From an uncultured Sphingorhabdus sp. (GTDB lineage Bacteria > Pseudomonadota > Alphaproteobacteria > Sphingomonadales > Sphingomonadaceae), in contig CANMXN010000001.1 in assembly GCA_947501885.1 (NCBI GenBank), positions 1,116,001-1,180,000 of the forward strand: a stretch of 64,000 nt of DNA, in the 5' to 3' direction. The position numbers and the translations under genes are program-made. Under the pieces are notes generated by a model, which did not search any database, had not been told where the DNA came from, and saw only the letters and a list, made by a program, of their open reading frames with translations. Below, in pieces: positions 47,712-56,014 of this stretch (positions are counted from its first letter, which is position 1; the number at the start of each line of letters is the position of its first letter).

Positions 47712-49157
47712 ATGAATGATAATATTGATAACCCAAAACACGATAGCATGCCCCGAGATCATGATGTCCGCGATATATATGAAGATAGTGTTGAGCGCCT
47801 CGACGAAGACAACCGCTTGGCACCAGATTATTTTAACTCCATCATAGAAGCACTAGAAAACCAAGAAAAAGACACTGCTTATAAGCTGGTTCAACCGCTA
47901 CATTCTGCAGATATTGCTGATCTCTTTGAACTGGTAGAATCGGATAATCGCGCTCCGCTAGCAGAAGCCATTGGTGATTTAGTAAGCGCGGACGTGCTAG
48001 CTGAGATGAACGAACATGTGCGCGAAGATGTGATTGATTTCATTCAACCTGCACAATTGGCCGACCTCACGGGGCAACTTGAGACCGATGATGCTGTTGC
48101 AATTATTGAGGATTTAGAAGAAGCCGAACAAGAAGCGGTATTGGCGGAACTTGATCCAGAAGACCGCGCAGCCATCAAAGATGCGCTCACCTTTCCAGAG
48201 GAGAGCGCAGGGCGGATTATGCAGCGCGATTTGGTGGCTGTGCCAGAACATATGAGCGTTGGGCAACTCATCGATTATCTGCGTGAACATGATGATCTTA
48301 CCACTGAGTTTTGGGAAGTCTTCATTGTCGATCCCTCGCATAAACCCATCGGGTCTTGTCAGCTAAGTTGGATCATGCGTACCCCGCGCAATATTGTGAT
48401 GGGTGATGTTATGAAGCGCGAACAAACGCTCATTCCCGTTGATATGGACCAAGAAGAAGTGGCATTGCGTTTCCAGAAATATGCGCTCATATCTGCTGCT
48501 GTTGTTGATCATGATGGCCGCTTAATCGGGGTTATCACCGCCGATGATATTATCGATATTATCGAAGAAGAAGCGAGCGAAGATATATTAAGGCTATCGG
48601 GTGCAGGCGAAGGCGATATTAATGAACCGATCCGCGAGAGCTATATTGCGCGTGTACGGTGGCTTATTGCAAATTTAATCACCGCATTGCTGGCCAGCGT
48701 GGTTATTGCCTTCTTTGGCGCAGCAATTGAACAAATGGTTGCTTTGGCCGTGCTTATGCCTATTGTCGCGTCAATCGGCGGCAATGCTGGCACGCAAACT
48801 ATGGCCGTATCAGTGCGGGCATTAGCGATGAATGAGCTTACCCAGTCAAACACCCGTCGGATTATTGGCCGCGAATTTCGCATCGCCTTGCTCAATGGCG
48901 GTACAGTGGCATTGCTGGTCGGTATTGGCACGATGATTATCTTTGCCAATGGCATGCTAGGAATAGTCATCGCAGGAGCAATGCTCATCAATATTTTGGT
49001 TGCAGGATTTGCGGGTATATTGGTGCCAGTAATTTTTGATCGCTTTGACCAAGACCCAGCGTTGGCTTCTTCCATCTTCGTGACAATGATAACCGATACA
49101 ATCGGCTTTTTGGCATTCCTTGGATTGGCCGTGGCATCAGGCTTAGTGGGATTATAA
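47712..49157 (+). CDS. mgtE: Magnesium transporter MgtE
   Basis: Homodimeric Mg2+ channel gated by cytosolic magnesium, 481 residues. Cytoplasmic MgtE N-domain (about 40-165, with ADIADLFELVESDNRAPL), two CBS domains (about 170-300; IMQRDLVAVPEHMSVGQLID and GVITADDIIDIIEEEASEDI), a plug helix and five transmembrane helices (about 320-481) including the pore segment MPIVASIGGNAGTQTMAVSV. GGGGGATC-like bases and an AAGG-type site precede the ATG. It stands alone. Confidence 0.96.
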   Translation: MNDNIDNPKHDSMPRDHDVRDIYEDSVERLDEDNRLAPDYFNSIIEALENQEKDTAYKLVQPLHSADIADLFELVESDNRAPLAEAIGDLVSADVLAEMNEHVREDVIDFIQPAQLADLTGQLETDDAVAIIEDLEEAEQEAVLAELDPEDRAAIKDALTFPEESAGRIMQRDLVAVPEHMSVGQLIDYLREHDDLTTEFWEVFIVDPSHKPIGSCQLSWIMRTPRNIVMGDVMKREQTLIPVDMDQEEVALRFQKYALISAAVVDHDGRLIGVITADDIIDIIEEEASEDILRLSGAGEGDINEPIRESYIARVRWLIANLITALLASVVIAFFGAAIEQMVALAVLMPIVASIGGNAGTQTMAVSVRALAMNELTQSNTRRIIGREFRIALLNGGTVALLVGIGTMIIFANGMLGIVIAGAMLINILVAGFAGILVPVIFDRFDQDPALASSIFVTMITDTIGFLAFLGLAVASGLVGL

Positions 49158-49223
49158 AAACTCTCCACAAAAACTATAGACCATTATCTTGACTCTTTCA
49201 TGACGGCATAACACATAGCATCC

Positions 49224-49637
49224 ATGCCCTTACATATGACCAAAATTGCTTTCCGTAGCGAAAGCCCCGAAACACTCCGTGCTTGGCTAGAATCACAATC
49301 AACAAAAAACGGTGGCAGAGGTGAGGCGCGTCTTACCACACGCTATTTGCCCAAGCGTCATGCGGAAATGGTGGGCGGGTCTCTCTTTTGGATTCATAGC
49401 AAAAAGATAGTTGGTCGTAGCCCAATTTTGGGTTTTCAAGAAAATGGCGAAGGACGGCAATGGATTCGCCTTGAACCAACATTAATTGCGGTGCAATCTA
49501 TGCCAAGACGACCGCATCAGGGATGGCGCTATTTTGAAGAAAAAGATATCCCCGCAGATTTAGCCGATGGCGCCAAAGGGGCCGAAGAATTACCACCTGA
49601 AATGCTTGGTGATTTGGCCGATTTGGGGTTGGTTTAA
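49224..49637 (+). CDS. DUF1489-family protein
   Basis: 137-residue protein of the DUF1489 family, found in alphaproteobacteria, function unknown. Family signature visible as LTTRYLPKRHAEMVGGSLFW, HSKKIVGRSPILGF and RPHQGWRYFEEKDIPADL. No signal peptide or membrane helix; likely cytoplasmic and RNA- or protein-binding by its basic N-terminus (guess). It starts 66 bases after mgtE on the same strand. Confidence 0.85.
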   Translation: MPLHMTKIAFRSESPETLRAWLESQSTKNGGRGEARLTTRYLPKRHAEMVGGSLFWIHSKKIVGRSPILGFQENGEGRQWIRLEPTLIAVQSMPRRPHQGWRYFEEKDIPADLADGAKGAEELPPEMLGDLADLGLV

Positions 49638-49791
49638 TCTCAACATAATAAAAGTAAGCGCTTCATTATATTTAGAGAAAAAATATAATCTCATAAGGAA
49701 TGAGACGGAAATAATATATATCACCGCGAAATGACGAACTTAGATTGGATTTATAACTAAGCGAGTCTTTGATAACGGTGTTAGGCGCGAT

Positions 49792-50475
49792 TTATACCGA
49801 TTTTCTTTTGTGGATGACTTTGCGGATGACATTAACAAATGTCTGCGCATCTTGCGCACCCGGCACCATAAATTTCTCATCAATAATGATTGCAGGAACG
49901 CCTTGAATATCGCGCTCGCGCCAATAATGTTGCTCGGCTCTTACTTGCGCTTCCACCTGCTCATCATTAAGCGCAGTTTTCGCTGCTTCACCATCGCTAT
50001 CGGGTAAAGCTGTCTTCAATGCATTAAGCAACACATCATCATCGCCAATGTCCAGACGTTCCTGAAAATAGGTTTTAAAAAAGGCCATCTTCAGCGTAGT
50101 TTGATCAGAAGCCCCATAGCTTTTATGCGCCCAATGCAGTAATTTATGCGCTTTAAAACTATTATAGACCCGCAGTGCACCTTCTGTGGAAAATTCAAAA
50201 CCAACGCTTTTCCCAACTTTGGCCATTTGCGCACGGCCCGCTTTGGCTTGCTCCAATGTCCGTCCATATTTTTCAGCGATATGTTCGCCTGCGTCTTGGC
50301 CCTCAGGCGGCATATGCGGGTTAAGCTCATAAGGGTGCCAATGAAATTGTGCATCTAGTGCTTCGCCTTCAATCTCGGCATATAGGTCCAAGGCACGTTT
50401 GACTTGCTTATAACCGATAATGCACCACGGACAAACAACATCAGAAACAAAGTCAAAACGAATTGCATTTGCCAT
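49792..50475 (-). CDS. FrnE-like DsbA-family oxidoreductase (cytoplasmic)
   Basis: Thioredoxin-fold, DsbA-family protein with a CPWC active site (DVVCPWCIIGYKQVKRAL), no signal peptide, 227 residues. This is the FrnE/2-hydroxychromene-2-carboxylate-isomerase-like group, cytoplasmic disulfide oxidoreductases linked to oxidative stress in Deinococcus. The cis-Pro segment IQGVPAIIIDEKFMVPGAQD is intact. It is the last gene of the mutY-hydrolase-nudC-frnE unit, starting four bases after nudC. Substrates unknown. Confidence 0.88.
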   Translation of the reverse strand: MANAIRFDFVSDVVCPWCIIGYKQVKRALDLYAEIEGEALDAQFHWHPYELNPHMPPEGQDAGEHIAEKYGRTLEQAKAGRAQMAKVGKSVGFEFSTEGALRVYNSFKAHKLLHWAHKSYGASDQTTLKMAFFKTYFQERLDIGDDDVLLNALKTALPDSDGEAAKTALNDEQVEAQVRAEQHYWRERDIQGVPAIIIDEKFMVPGAQDAQTFVNVIRKVIHKRKSV

Positions 50476-50478
50476 AAT

Positions 50479-51369
50479 CTATCCTTCTTGTTCGCTAAGC
50501 CAAATTTCAAGCAAAGTACGCGCAATAGCAAGCGGCGGCGGTGCAGCAAAGGGCGCATCAGCGTCACCCGCAAGGGCTGCTTTAACCTCATCGCGTGATA
50601 CCCAAATCACATCTTCCAATTCTTGTTCATCGAGCATGATTTTATCATCTAGCGCATCGGCAATACAGCCGATCATCAATGATGATGGGAATGGCCAAGG
50701 TTGGCTGCACATATAGCGGACGTTTTCGGTCTTAATGCCCACTTCTTCAAGTGTTTCGCGTGCTACGGCCCCTTCGATAGATTCGCCTGGTTCGACAAAA
50801 CCCGCCAGCGCCGAATAATTTTTGGGCGGGAATTGCGGTTGACGGCCCAACAAGAGCTTGCCTTGATAATGCACCAACATGATGGTAACGGGGTCAACAC
50901 GCGGAAAATGCTCCGCGCCGCATCCTCCATGATCGGGAGAACATTTGCGCGCCCATCCGCCTTTTTGTGACCGAGTGCGCGTTCCGCAAACCGCACAAAA
51001 TTGATGGCGGTTATGCCAATCCACCACGCTGCGCGCAGCGGCATAAAGAGCGGCTTCTTGACCTGAAAGCGCGCTGAGCGCTCGCCATAAATGCGGATTA
51101 AACATAGGCGCTAGCGTCAATTTTACCAGAGATGCAAATAACGCATGGTCATCTTTAAAACCTAAAAATAGCAAATCCGCCTCTGCGTCAGCTTCCATCA
51201 AGCTACCATAAGAAAGCGTCCCCTCTGCCGAAATAATAGGGTCGAGACCATCCATCAACAATAAGCGTGATGATGGGTTCATAATCACGTTGCGCAATTG
51301 ATCAGCATCATTGCGCACATGATCTGCACGATCGATGCCACCGCTGGCGAATGCAGGAGTGATACTCAT
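50479..51369 (-). CDS. nudC: NADH pyrophosphatase / RNA deNADding Nudix enzyme NudC
   Basis: Cleaves NAD(H) and NAD-capped RNA 5' ends to NMN and AMP-type products. A zinc ribbon with CAVCGTRTRSQKGGWARKC precedes the Nudix box GFVEPGESIEGAVARETLEE, and the NudC-specific SQPWPFPSSLM follows it. 296 residues, longer than E. coli NudC (257) by an N-terminal domain. Its ATG overlaps the hydrolase stop (TAATG), so translation is coupled. Grouping with mutY suggests nucleotide or RNA quality control. Confidence 0.92.
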   Translation of the reverse strand: MSITPAFASGGIDRADHVRNDADQLRNVIMNPSSRLLLMDGLDPIISAEGTLSYGSLMEADAEADLLFLGFKDDHALFASLVKLTLAPMFNPHLWRALSALSGQEAALYAAARSVVDWHNRHQFCAVCGTRTRSQKGGWARKCSPDHGGCGAEHFPRVDPVTIMLVHYQGKLLLGRQPQFPPKNYSALAGFVEPGESIEGAVARETLEEVGIKTENVRYMCSQPWPFPSSLMIGCIADALDDKIMLDEQELEDVIWVSRDEVKAALAGDADAPFAAPPPLAIARTLLEIWLSEQEG

Positions 51370-52721
51370 TAGCTGGTTTTTACAGCATCAACGCTCACGC
51401 CAAGCACATCTTCATAGACATATTTGGGGAAATTGGATTGGAATGGATAGACATTGGACGGCATATATTGCGTATAGCCGCCAGCACGCAATCCGCGCTG
51501 CGTATCAACAAAGGCCGCCGTACCAGCCGCACCGCCCCAACCATATGTCCCCGCTGGGGATGCTGCTGTACCAATACCCACGCGTCCCCCCGCACCAAAG
51601 CCTTGGTTCACCACCCATGTTCCAGAGAGATCAACGCCTGCTGGCAAGAGGTTCGACATGCCTGTTTTGGCCGCTTTTTCGCTCATGATGCTGGTGCCAT
51701 TTAAGGTTCCGAAACCAAGCAGCATATTTAGGAATTTATCATAGTCGCGCGCACTACAGACCAGACCTGCACCGCCAAAGGCAAAGGGTGGTTTATCCAA
51801 ATAGATGCTGTTTGCTGCGGGATCGATTGGGAATAAAGTCCCTGCAAATGGCGCATAATTAGAAGCAAAATCTTTGACACGATCTTGCGGCACTTGGAAG
51901 AAACTATCCTTCATACCGAGCGGACCAAACATGCGTTTTTGCAAGAAGCTCTCAAGCGGCATTCCTGCTGCTACCTCGATCACATAACCCAGCAGGTCAA
52001 GGCTGATCGAATAGCTCCATTTGGTGCCAGGTTCATAGACCAATGGCAAAGTCGCTAGGCGTTTTGCGAATGTCTCTATATCAGGGGTTGGCGCGCCTAC
52101 GGGGAACCCCGGAATAGGATTGCGGCTGACTTGTCCAGGGTTGATACCATTGTCGATATAAGCCTTTAAAATTGGCCCTTTGCTGATAATTCCATAACCC
52201 AGCCCCGCTGTATGGGTGAGCAAATGACGAATGGTGATTTGCGTGCGCGCTGGCATTACATCATCAAGCGCACCCGTGGGGTTCTTTAGCACTTTCATAT
52301 TGGCAAAATCGGGTAAGAAATCAGCAATAGGCTGATCCATTTTCATCACCCCATCATCAATCAGCATCATCGCCGCCATGCCCGTAATCGGCTTGGTTTG
52401 CGAATAGACCCGCCATAATGTATCCATATCAACGGCTTTTTGATTATCGAGACCCAAGGTACCCGCTGCCACCATATCAGCAGCACCGCGCCCACGCCCA
52501 ATGGCCGCCATCATACCCGCAACTTTTTTGTCTGCGACATAGCCATTAATGATTTTCGTCAAAGTTGGATATTTGCTCTCTTGCAGTAAAAATGCCGATG
52601 CAGTGCTAGGGGTGAACGCGCCAATGGTCCCTGCCCCCGCCAATAATGCAGTATTGGTGAGAAATTTGCGTCGTTCAATCGCTATATTGCTCATCTCTTT
52701 TTTTGCTAACCACTTACTCAT
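51369..52721 (-). CDS. Tat-type exported serine hydrolase (class C beta-lactamase-like)
   Basis: Penicillin-binding/beta-lactamase-fold hydrolase, about 450 residues. The ATG at 52721 has AAGGTGAG about 7 bases upstream and overlaps mutY by eight bases; ATGs at 52739 and 52694 are alternatives. The N-terminal ERRKFLTNTALLAGAG is a twin-arginine signal, so the enzyme is exported folded. The catalytic SxxK is SQTK (in RVYSQTKPITG), with a YSxS-like second motif in KWSYSISLDLLGY and a third motif GWGGAAG-like region near the C-terminus. This is the esterase (EstB)/serine-hydrolase branch; beta-lactam hydrolysis is not implied. Confidence 0.85.
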   Translation of the reverse strand: MSKWLAKKEMSNIAIERRKFLTNTALLAGAGTIGAFTPSTASAFLLQESKYPTLTKIINGYVADKKVAGMMAAIGRGRGAADMVAAGTLGLDNQKAVDMDTLWRVYSQTKPITGMAAMMLIDDGVMKMDQPIADFLPDFANMKVLKNPTGALDDVMPARTQITIRHLLTHTAGLGYGIISKGPILKAYIDNGINPGQVSRNPIPGFPVGAPTPDIETFAKRLATLPLVYEPGTKWSYSISLDLLGYVIEVAAGMPLESFLQKRMFGPLGMKDSFFQVPQDRVKDFASNYAPFAGTLFPIDPAANSIYLDKPPFAFGGAGLVCSARDYDKFLNMLLGFGTLNGTSIMSEKAAKTGMSNLLPAGVDLSGTWVVNQGFGAGGRVGIGTAASPAGTYGWGGAAGTAAFVDTQRGLRAGGYTQYMPSNVYPFQSNFPKYVYEDVLGVSVDAVKTS

Positions 52722-53802
52722 AAGTCTCACCTTTTTCATATTTCATAACAATATTTATGGCCTTAGCAAAAACAGTCGGCAGACCCGCCTGCTCAATCTT
52801 GTCTATTGGCCACCAAATAAAATTATCACTCTCATCCATTCTAACGTCTTGATTAACTTCTATAGAAGTCAAACTAAGTTTCAAACTAAAATGTGTGAAG
52901 CTATGCTGAACGACCTGCTTAAAAGTCATGCTTTTACCAATTTTTTCAAAATTATGGTCAAATGGAAGCACCCCATCACCATCTTGGCGTGCTTTCCAAC
53001 CATCATCGGGTAAAGCACGCATACCGCCCAGCATAGCTGCATCAGGCCGTTTAATCAGCAGCACATGACCATCACGCACGATCCACCATGCCATACCAAT
53101 ACGCTCTGGCTTGATTTTTTTCGCTGGCTTCACGGGATAAGCCTCAACCCTTCCATCATGATAGGCTTGGCAATCTTCGTTGAGCGGACACAGCATACAT
53201 TTGGGGTTTTTAGCGCTGCAAATTGATGCGCCAATATCCATTAAGCCTTGCGCGAGATCACCCGCCCGATCCTCTGGTACAATGGTATCTAGGGCCGCTT
53301 TAATTTGTTTCTTACCCTTTGGCAGCGGCGTATCAATGGCGAAAATTCTGGCTATAATGCGCTCAATATTGGCATCCACAACCAAAGCCCGCCTGCCAAA
53401 AGCAATGCTCGCTATCGCAGCAGCGGTATAATCGCCAATACCAGATAATAATCGCAAACCTTGCTCATCTTGCGGTAATATTCCATCATAATCGCTGCTC
53501 ACAGTTCGCGCACATTTTACCAAATTACGCGCCCGCGCATAATATCCTAACCCCGCCCAAGCGGCCATCACATCCGTTTCAGCAGCGGCTGCCAGGGCAT
53601 CAAAGTCTGGCCAGCGCGTAGTGAATTTTTCAAAATAAGGGATAACCGCCGCCACTGTGGTTTGTTGCAACATGATTTCAGAGAGCCAGACATGATAAGG
53701 ATTGATAGCCTTATCTGCACTAGATTTAGGCCCTACTCGCCACGGCAAATCACGCGCATTGCTATCATAATGCATCAATATTTTATTGGCTATAGATAGC
53801 AT
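52714..53802 (-). CDS. mutY: A/G-specific adenine glycosylase MutY
   Basis: Removes adenine mispaired with 8-oxoguanine. The start at 53802 (MLSIANKILMHYDSNARDLPWR) is favoured over ATG 53820 because homologues begin there; neither has a strong ribosome site. HhH-GPD domain with SEIMLQQTTVAAVIPYF and LSGIGDYTAAAIASIAFG, the catalytic Asp in VVDANIERI, and the [4Fe-4S] loop CSAKNPKCMLCPLNEDC (C-x6-7-C-x2-C-x5-C). A C-terminal Nudix-like domain (about 225-362) reads opposite 8-oxoG. First gene of the operon and divergent from dciA. Confidence 0.97.
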   Translation of the reverse strand: MLSIANKILMHYDSNARDLPWRVGPKSSADKAINPYHVWLSEIMLQQTTVAAVIPYFEKFTTRWPDFDALAAAAETDVMAAWAGLGYYARARNLVKCARTVSSDYDGILPQDEQGLRLLSGIGDYTAAAIASIAFGRRALVVDANIERIIARIFAIDTPLPKGKKQIKAALDTIVPEDRAGDLAQGLMDIGASICSAKNPKCMLCPLNEDCQAYHDGRVEAYPVKPAKKIKPERIGMAWWIVRDGHVLLIKRPDAAMLGGMRALPDDGWKARQDGDGVLPFDHNFEKIGKSMTFKQVVQHSFTHFSLKLSLTSIEVNQDVRMDESDNFIWWPIDKIEQAGLPTVFAKAINIVMKYEKGETYE

Positions 53803-53869
53803 TATTGTCTTGTCCCGCATGATTGATGGGCTTCCCTTTGCTGCCTTGTAATGCCATAGAGCAAGAATA

Positions 53870-54424
53870 ATGGAAGAGGCAAAGAAACCCCAAAAGAAAA
53901 AAAAGAGCGCAAAAGCCTCTACGAAAACTGCTAAGCGCTATCAGCGCCCACGCGGCGGCGGCGCAAGGGCCATCTCCGATTTAATGCCTGATGTTGGCAG
54001 GGCCGCATTCCGCCGTTTTGGTTTTGTACAAAGCAGTGTCGTAACGCGCTGGAGCGAAATTGTTGGCGAGAAATATGCTGCTATTTCCACGCCCGAAGCC
54101 ATTCGTTTTCCTTATGGCCAAAAGTCTAATGGTGTTTTGGAATTAACCGTTCAAGGCGCGCATGCCACATTGATGCAACATATCATTCCTGAAATTATCG
54201 AAAGGGTGAATCGTTTTTTTGGCTATGGTGCCGTAAGCCGCGTAAAAATTCGTCAAGGCCATGTCGAACAACCGCAAGAAGCACCCGTAAAAGCACCACC
54301 AAATTTACGTCCTGTGCCGATAGAGCTTGGTGAAAATCTGCGCGATATTGCCGATCCTGAGCTGCAGGCCGTATTGGAATCATTGGCGCAAACATTGGTC
54401 AATGATGATAAAAATAAAGATTAA
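53870..54424 (+). CDS. dciA: DciA-like helicase loader (DUF721)
   Basis: DUF721 protein of 184 residues; DciA is the ancestral bacterial loader or recruiter of the DnaB replicative helicase. A basic Lys-rich N-terminus (MEEAKKPQKKKKSAKASTK) is followed by the family domain (about 35-140): AAFRRFGFVQSSVVTRWSEI, VGEKYAAISTPEAIRFPYG, LELTVQGAHATLMQHIIPEI. The N-terminal lysine tail is unusually long. Adjacent to mutY on one side and the dsbA pair on the other, a familiar alphaproteobacterial order. Confidence 0.85.
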   Translation: MEEAKKPQKKKKSAKASTKTAKRYQRPRGGGARAISDLMPDVGRAAFRRFGFVQSSVVTRWSEIVGEKYAAISTPEAIRFPYGQKSNGVLELTVQGAHATLMQHIIPEIIERVNRFFGYGAVSRVKIRQGHVEQPQEAPVKAPPNLRPVPIELGENLRDIADPELQAVLESLAQTLVNDDKNKD

Positions 54425-54491
54425 ATTATATATATGACAATCTGAAATAATAGGATATTATAAGGGTCCATTCCTTATAAGTTAGAATATT

Positions 54492-55211
54492 ATGAAACAT
54501 AGATTATTCACTATATCGGCCTTAGCCAGCGTTTTGATAGCATCACCTCTCTATGCCCTACAGAGTGCGCAAGAAAATATATCCGAAAATAGCCAAAACA
54601 ATGCCGAGGAAAAAGATTGGACAAAGGTCTTTAGCATGTCCAAATTTGGTGGCTTTGTGATGGGTAACCCAGAAGCAGAAACACGCATTGCCGAATATGT
54701 CAGCTATACCTGTTCACACTGCGCCACATTTGAACGCGATAGCGCACCGATCCTGAAAAAAGATCATATCACAAAAGGAACGGTAAGCCTTGAAATACGC
54801 AATTATATTCGGGATCCTATTGATTTAACAATCGCAACCCTAGCGCGCTGTGGTGGCACTGATAAATTTTTTAGCAATCACACTATGTTTATGCGCGAGC
54901 AGACCAATATATTACAGCGTGCCCGATTCTTATCGCCTGATGTTATTCAAGATTGGAATACCAACAGCATGAGCGAATATATAGCCGCGGCAACCAAAAC
55001 AATGGGCTTGGATACATTGATGATCGCGCAAGGCTTTACTGCCGAGCAAATCGATAACTGTATCGCGGATACGCAATCACAGCAATTTATCACCCAGATG
55101 ACGCTTCATGCTTCCATGTTGCAACGCGTGCGCGGCACACCTGGTTTTGCTATTAATGATGAATATCTGCCAGCCATTGGCGGGCTTCAAACTTTACTTC
55201 CCTATCTATAA
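54492..55211 (+). CDS. DsbA-like periplasmic thioredoxin with CSHC site
   Basis: Exported disulfide oxidoreductase, 239 residues. Signal peptide MKHRLFTISALASVLIASPLYA, then a thioredoxin/DsbA fold with the active site CSHC in EYVSYTCSHCATFERDSAP and cis-Pro near VRGTPGFAINDEYLPAIGG. This is the Thioredoxin_4/DsbA-like group, often isomerase or oxidase for lipoprotein and cytochrome maturation. It is the first of two tandem paralogues, 9 bases apart; the second is lipid-anchored. Confidence 0.9.
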   Translation: MKHRLFTISALASVLIASPLYALQSAQENISENSQNNAEEKDWTKVFSMSKFGGFVMGNPEAETRIAEYVSYTCSHCATFERDSAPILKKDHITKGTVSLEIRNYIRDPIDLTIATLARCGGTDKFFSNHTMFMREQTNILQRARFLSPDVIQDWNTNSMSEYIAAATKTMGLDTLMIAQGFTAEQIDNCIADTQSQQFITQMTLHASMLQRVRGTPGFAINDEYLPAIGGLQTLLPYL

Positions 55212-55220
55212 GGACATAAA

Positions 55221-55970
55221 ATGTATATTAGAAAATCCATCATCACAACCCCTTTATTAGCACTCTCACTCATGCTTACAGGATGCGGAGATGAAGCTGG
55301 CAGCGGCGCTGTTTCAAGCGCAGAACCGCTACCTACTGTTGCAGCACCAGAAGGCACCGAATGGCGCAATGTCGTATCGAAAACAGAAGAAAATGGATAT
55401 GTGATTGGCAATCCCGATGCACCCATAAAATTGGTTGAATATGCCGCGCTTACTTGCGGCGCTTGTGCAGCATTTGAACAGCAAGCCTATAGTGAAATTT
55501 TTGACAATTATGTTGCCGATGGCCGCGTAAGTTTTGAAATTCGTAATTATCTACTGAATCCTTACGGAGTGCCATTGGGCGTCTTAACGCGCTGCGGCGA
55601 CCCGCAAAGCTATCCTGCACTCACTGAACAAGTTTTCAAAAACCAAGCCGAAATATTACAAAAAGCACAACAGGCTGATCAAGGCGCTATGCAAGCAGCT
55701 TTCCAAAAACCAGAGGAAGAACGCTATGTCGAAATGGCCCGCCTTATGGGGCTGTATGAATTTTTTAAGGCGCGTGGAATTTCTGAAGATCAAGCCAATA
55801 GCTGTTTAGCCGACACGAAAATGTCGAAGGAATTAATCGATATGACCGAAAGAGGCACCAAAGAATTTCAGGTCGAAGGCACGCCATCATTCCTAATAAA
55901 CAATAGCAAGGTGGATTATAATGGTTGGGCTGGCTTAAAATCAAAATTGCAAGAAGCCGGCGCTCGATAA
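55221..55970 (+). CDS. DsbA-like lipoprotein with CGAC site
   Basis: Paralogue of the preceding gene, 249 residues. The signal ends in the lipobox LTGC, so it is lipid-anchored. Active site CGAC in EYAALTCGACAAFEQQAYS, cis-Pro in VEGTPSFLINNSKVDYNGW. AAGGAC lies about 5 bases before the ATG. Similar SFEIRNYLLNPYG/LEIRNYIRDPID blocks show common descent with the partner. The GA dipeptide versus SH in the partner should give a different redox potential, so the pair may divide oxidation and isomerisation (inference). smc begins 44 bases later. Confidence 0.9.
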   Translation: MYIRKSIITTPLLALSLMLTGCGDEAGSGAVSSAEPLPTVAAPEGTEWRNVVSKTEENGYVIGNPDAPIKLVEYAALTCGACAAFEQQAYSEIFDNYVADGRVSFEIRNYLLNPYGVPLGVLTRCGDPQSYPALTEQVFKNQAEILQKAQQADQGAMQAAFQKPEEERYVEMARLMGLYEFFKARGISEDQANSCLADTKMSKELIDMTERGTKEFQVEGTPSFLINNSKVDYNGWAGLKSKLQEAGAR

Positions 55971-56014
55971 TATAGGATGAGAGGATTTTCTGCCATTAGG
56001 GCACAAAGCTCAGG

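Noticed and set aside
49691-49707. Small hairpin TCTCAT-AAGGA-ATGAGA after DUF1489
   Set aside because: No T-run follows and stem is short and AT-rich; not enough for a terminator call.
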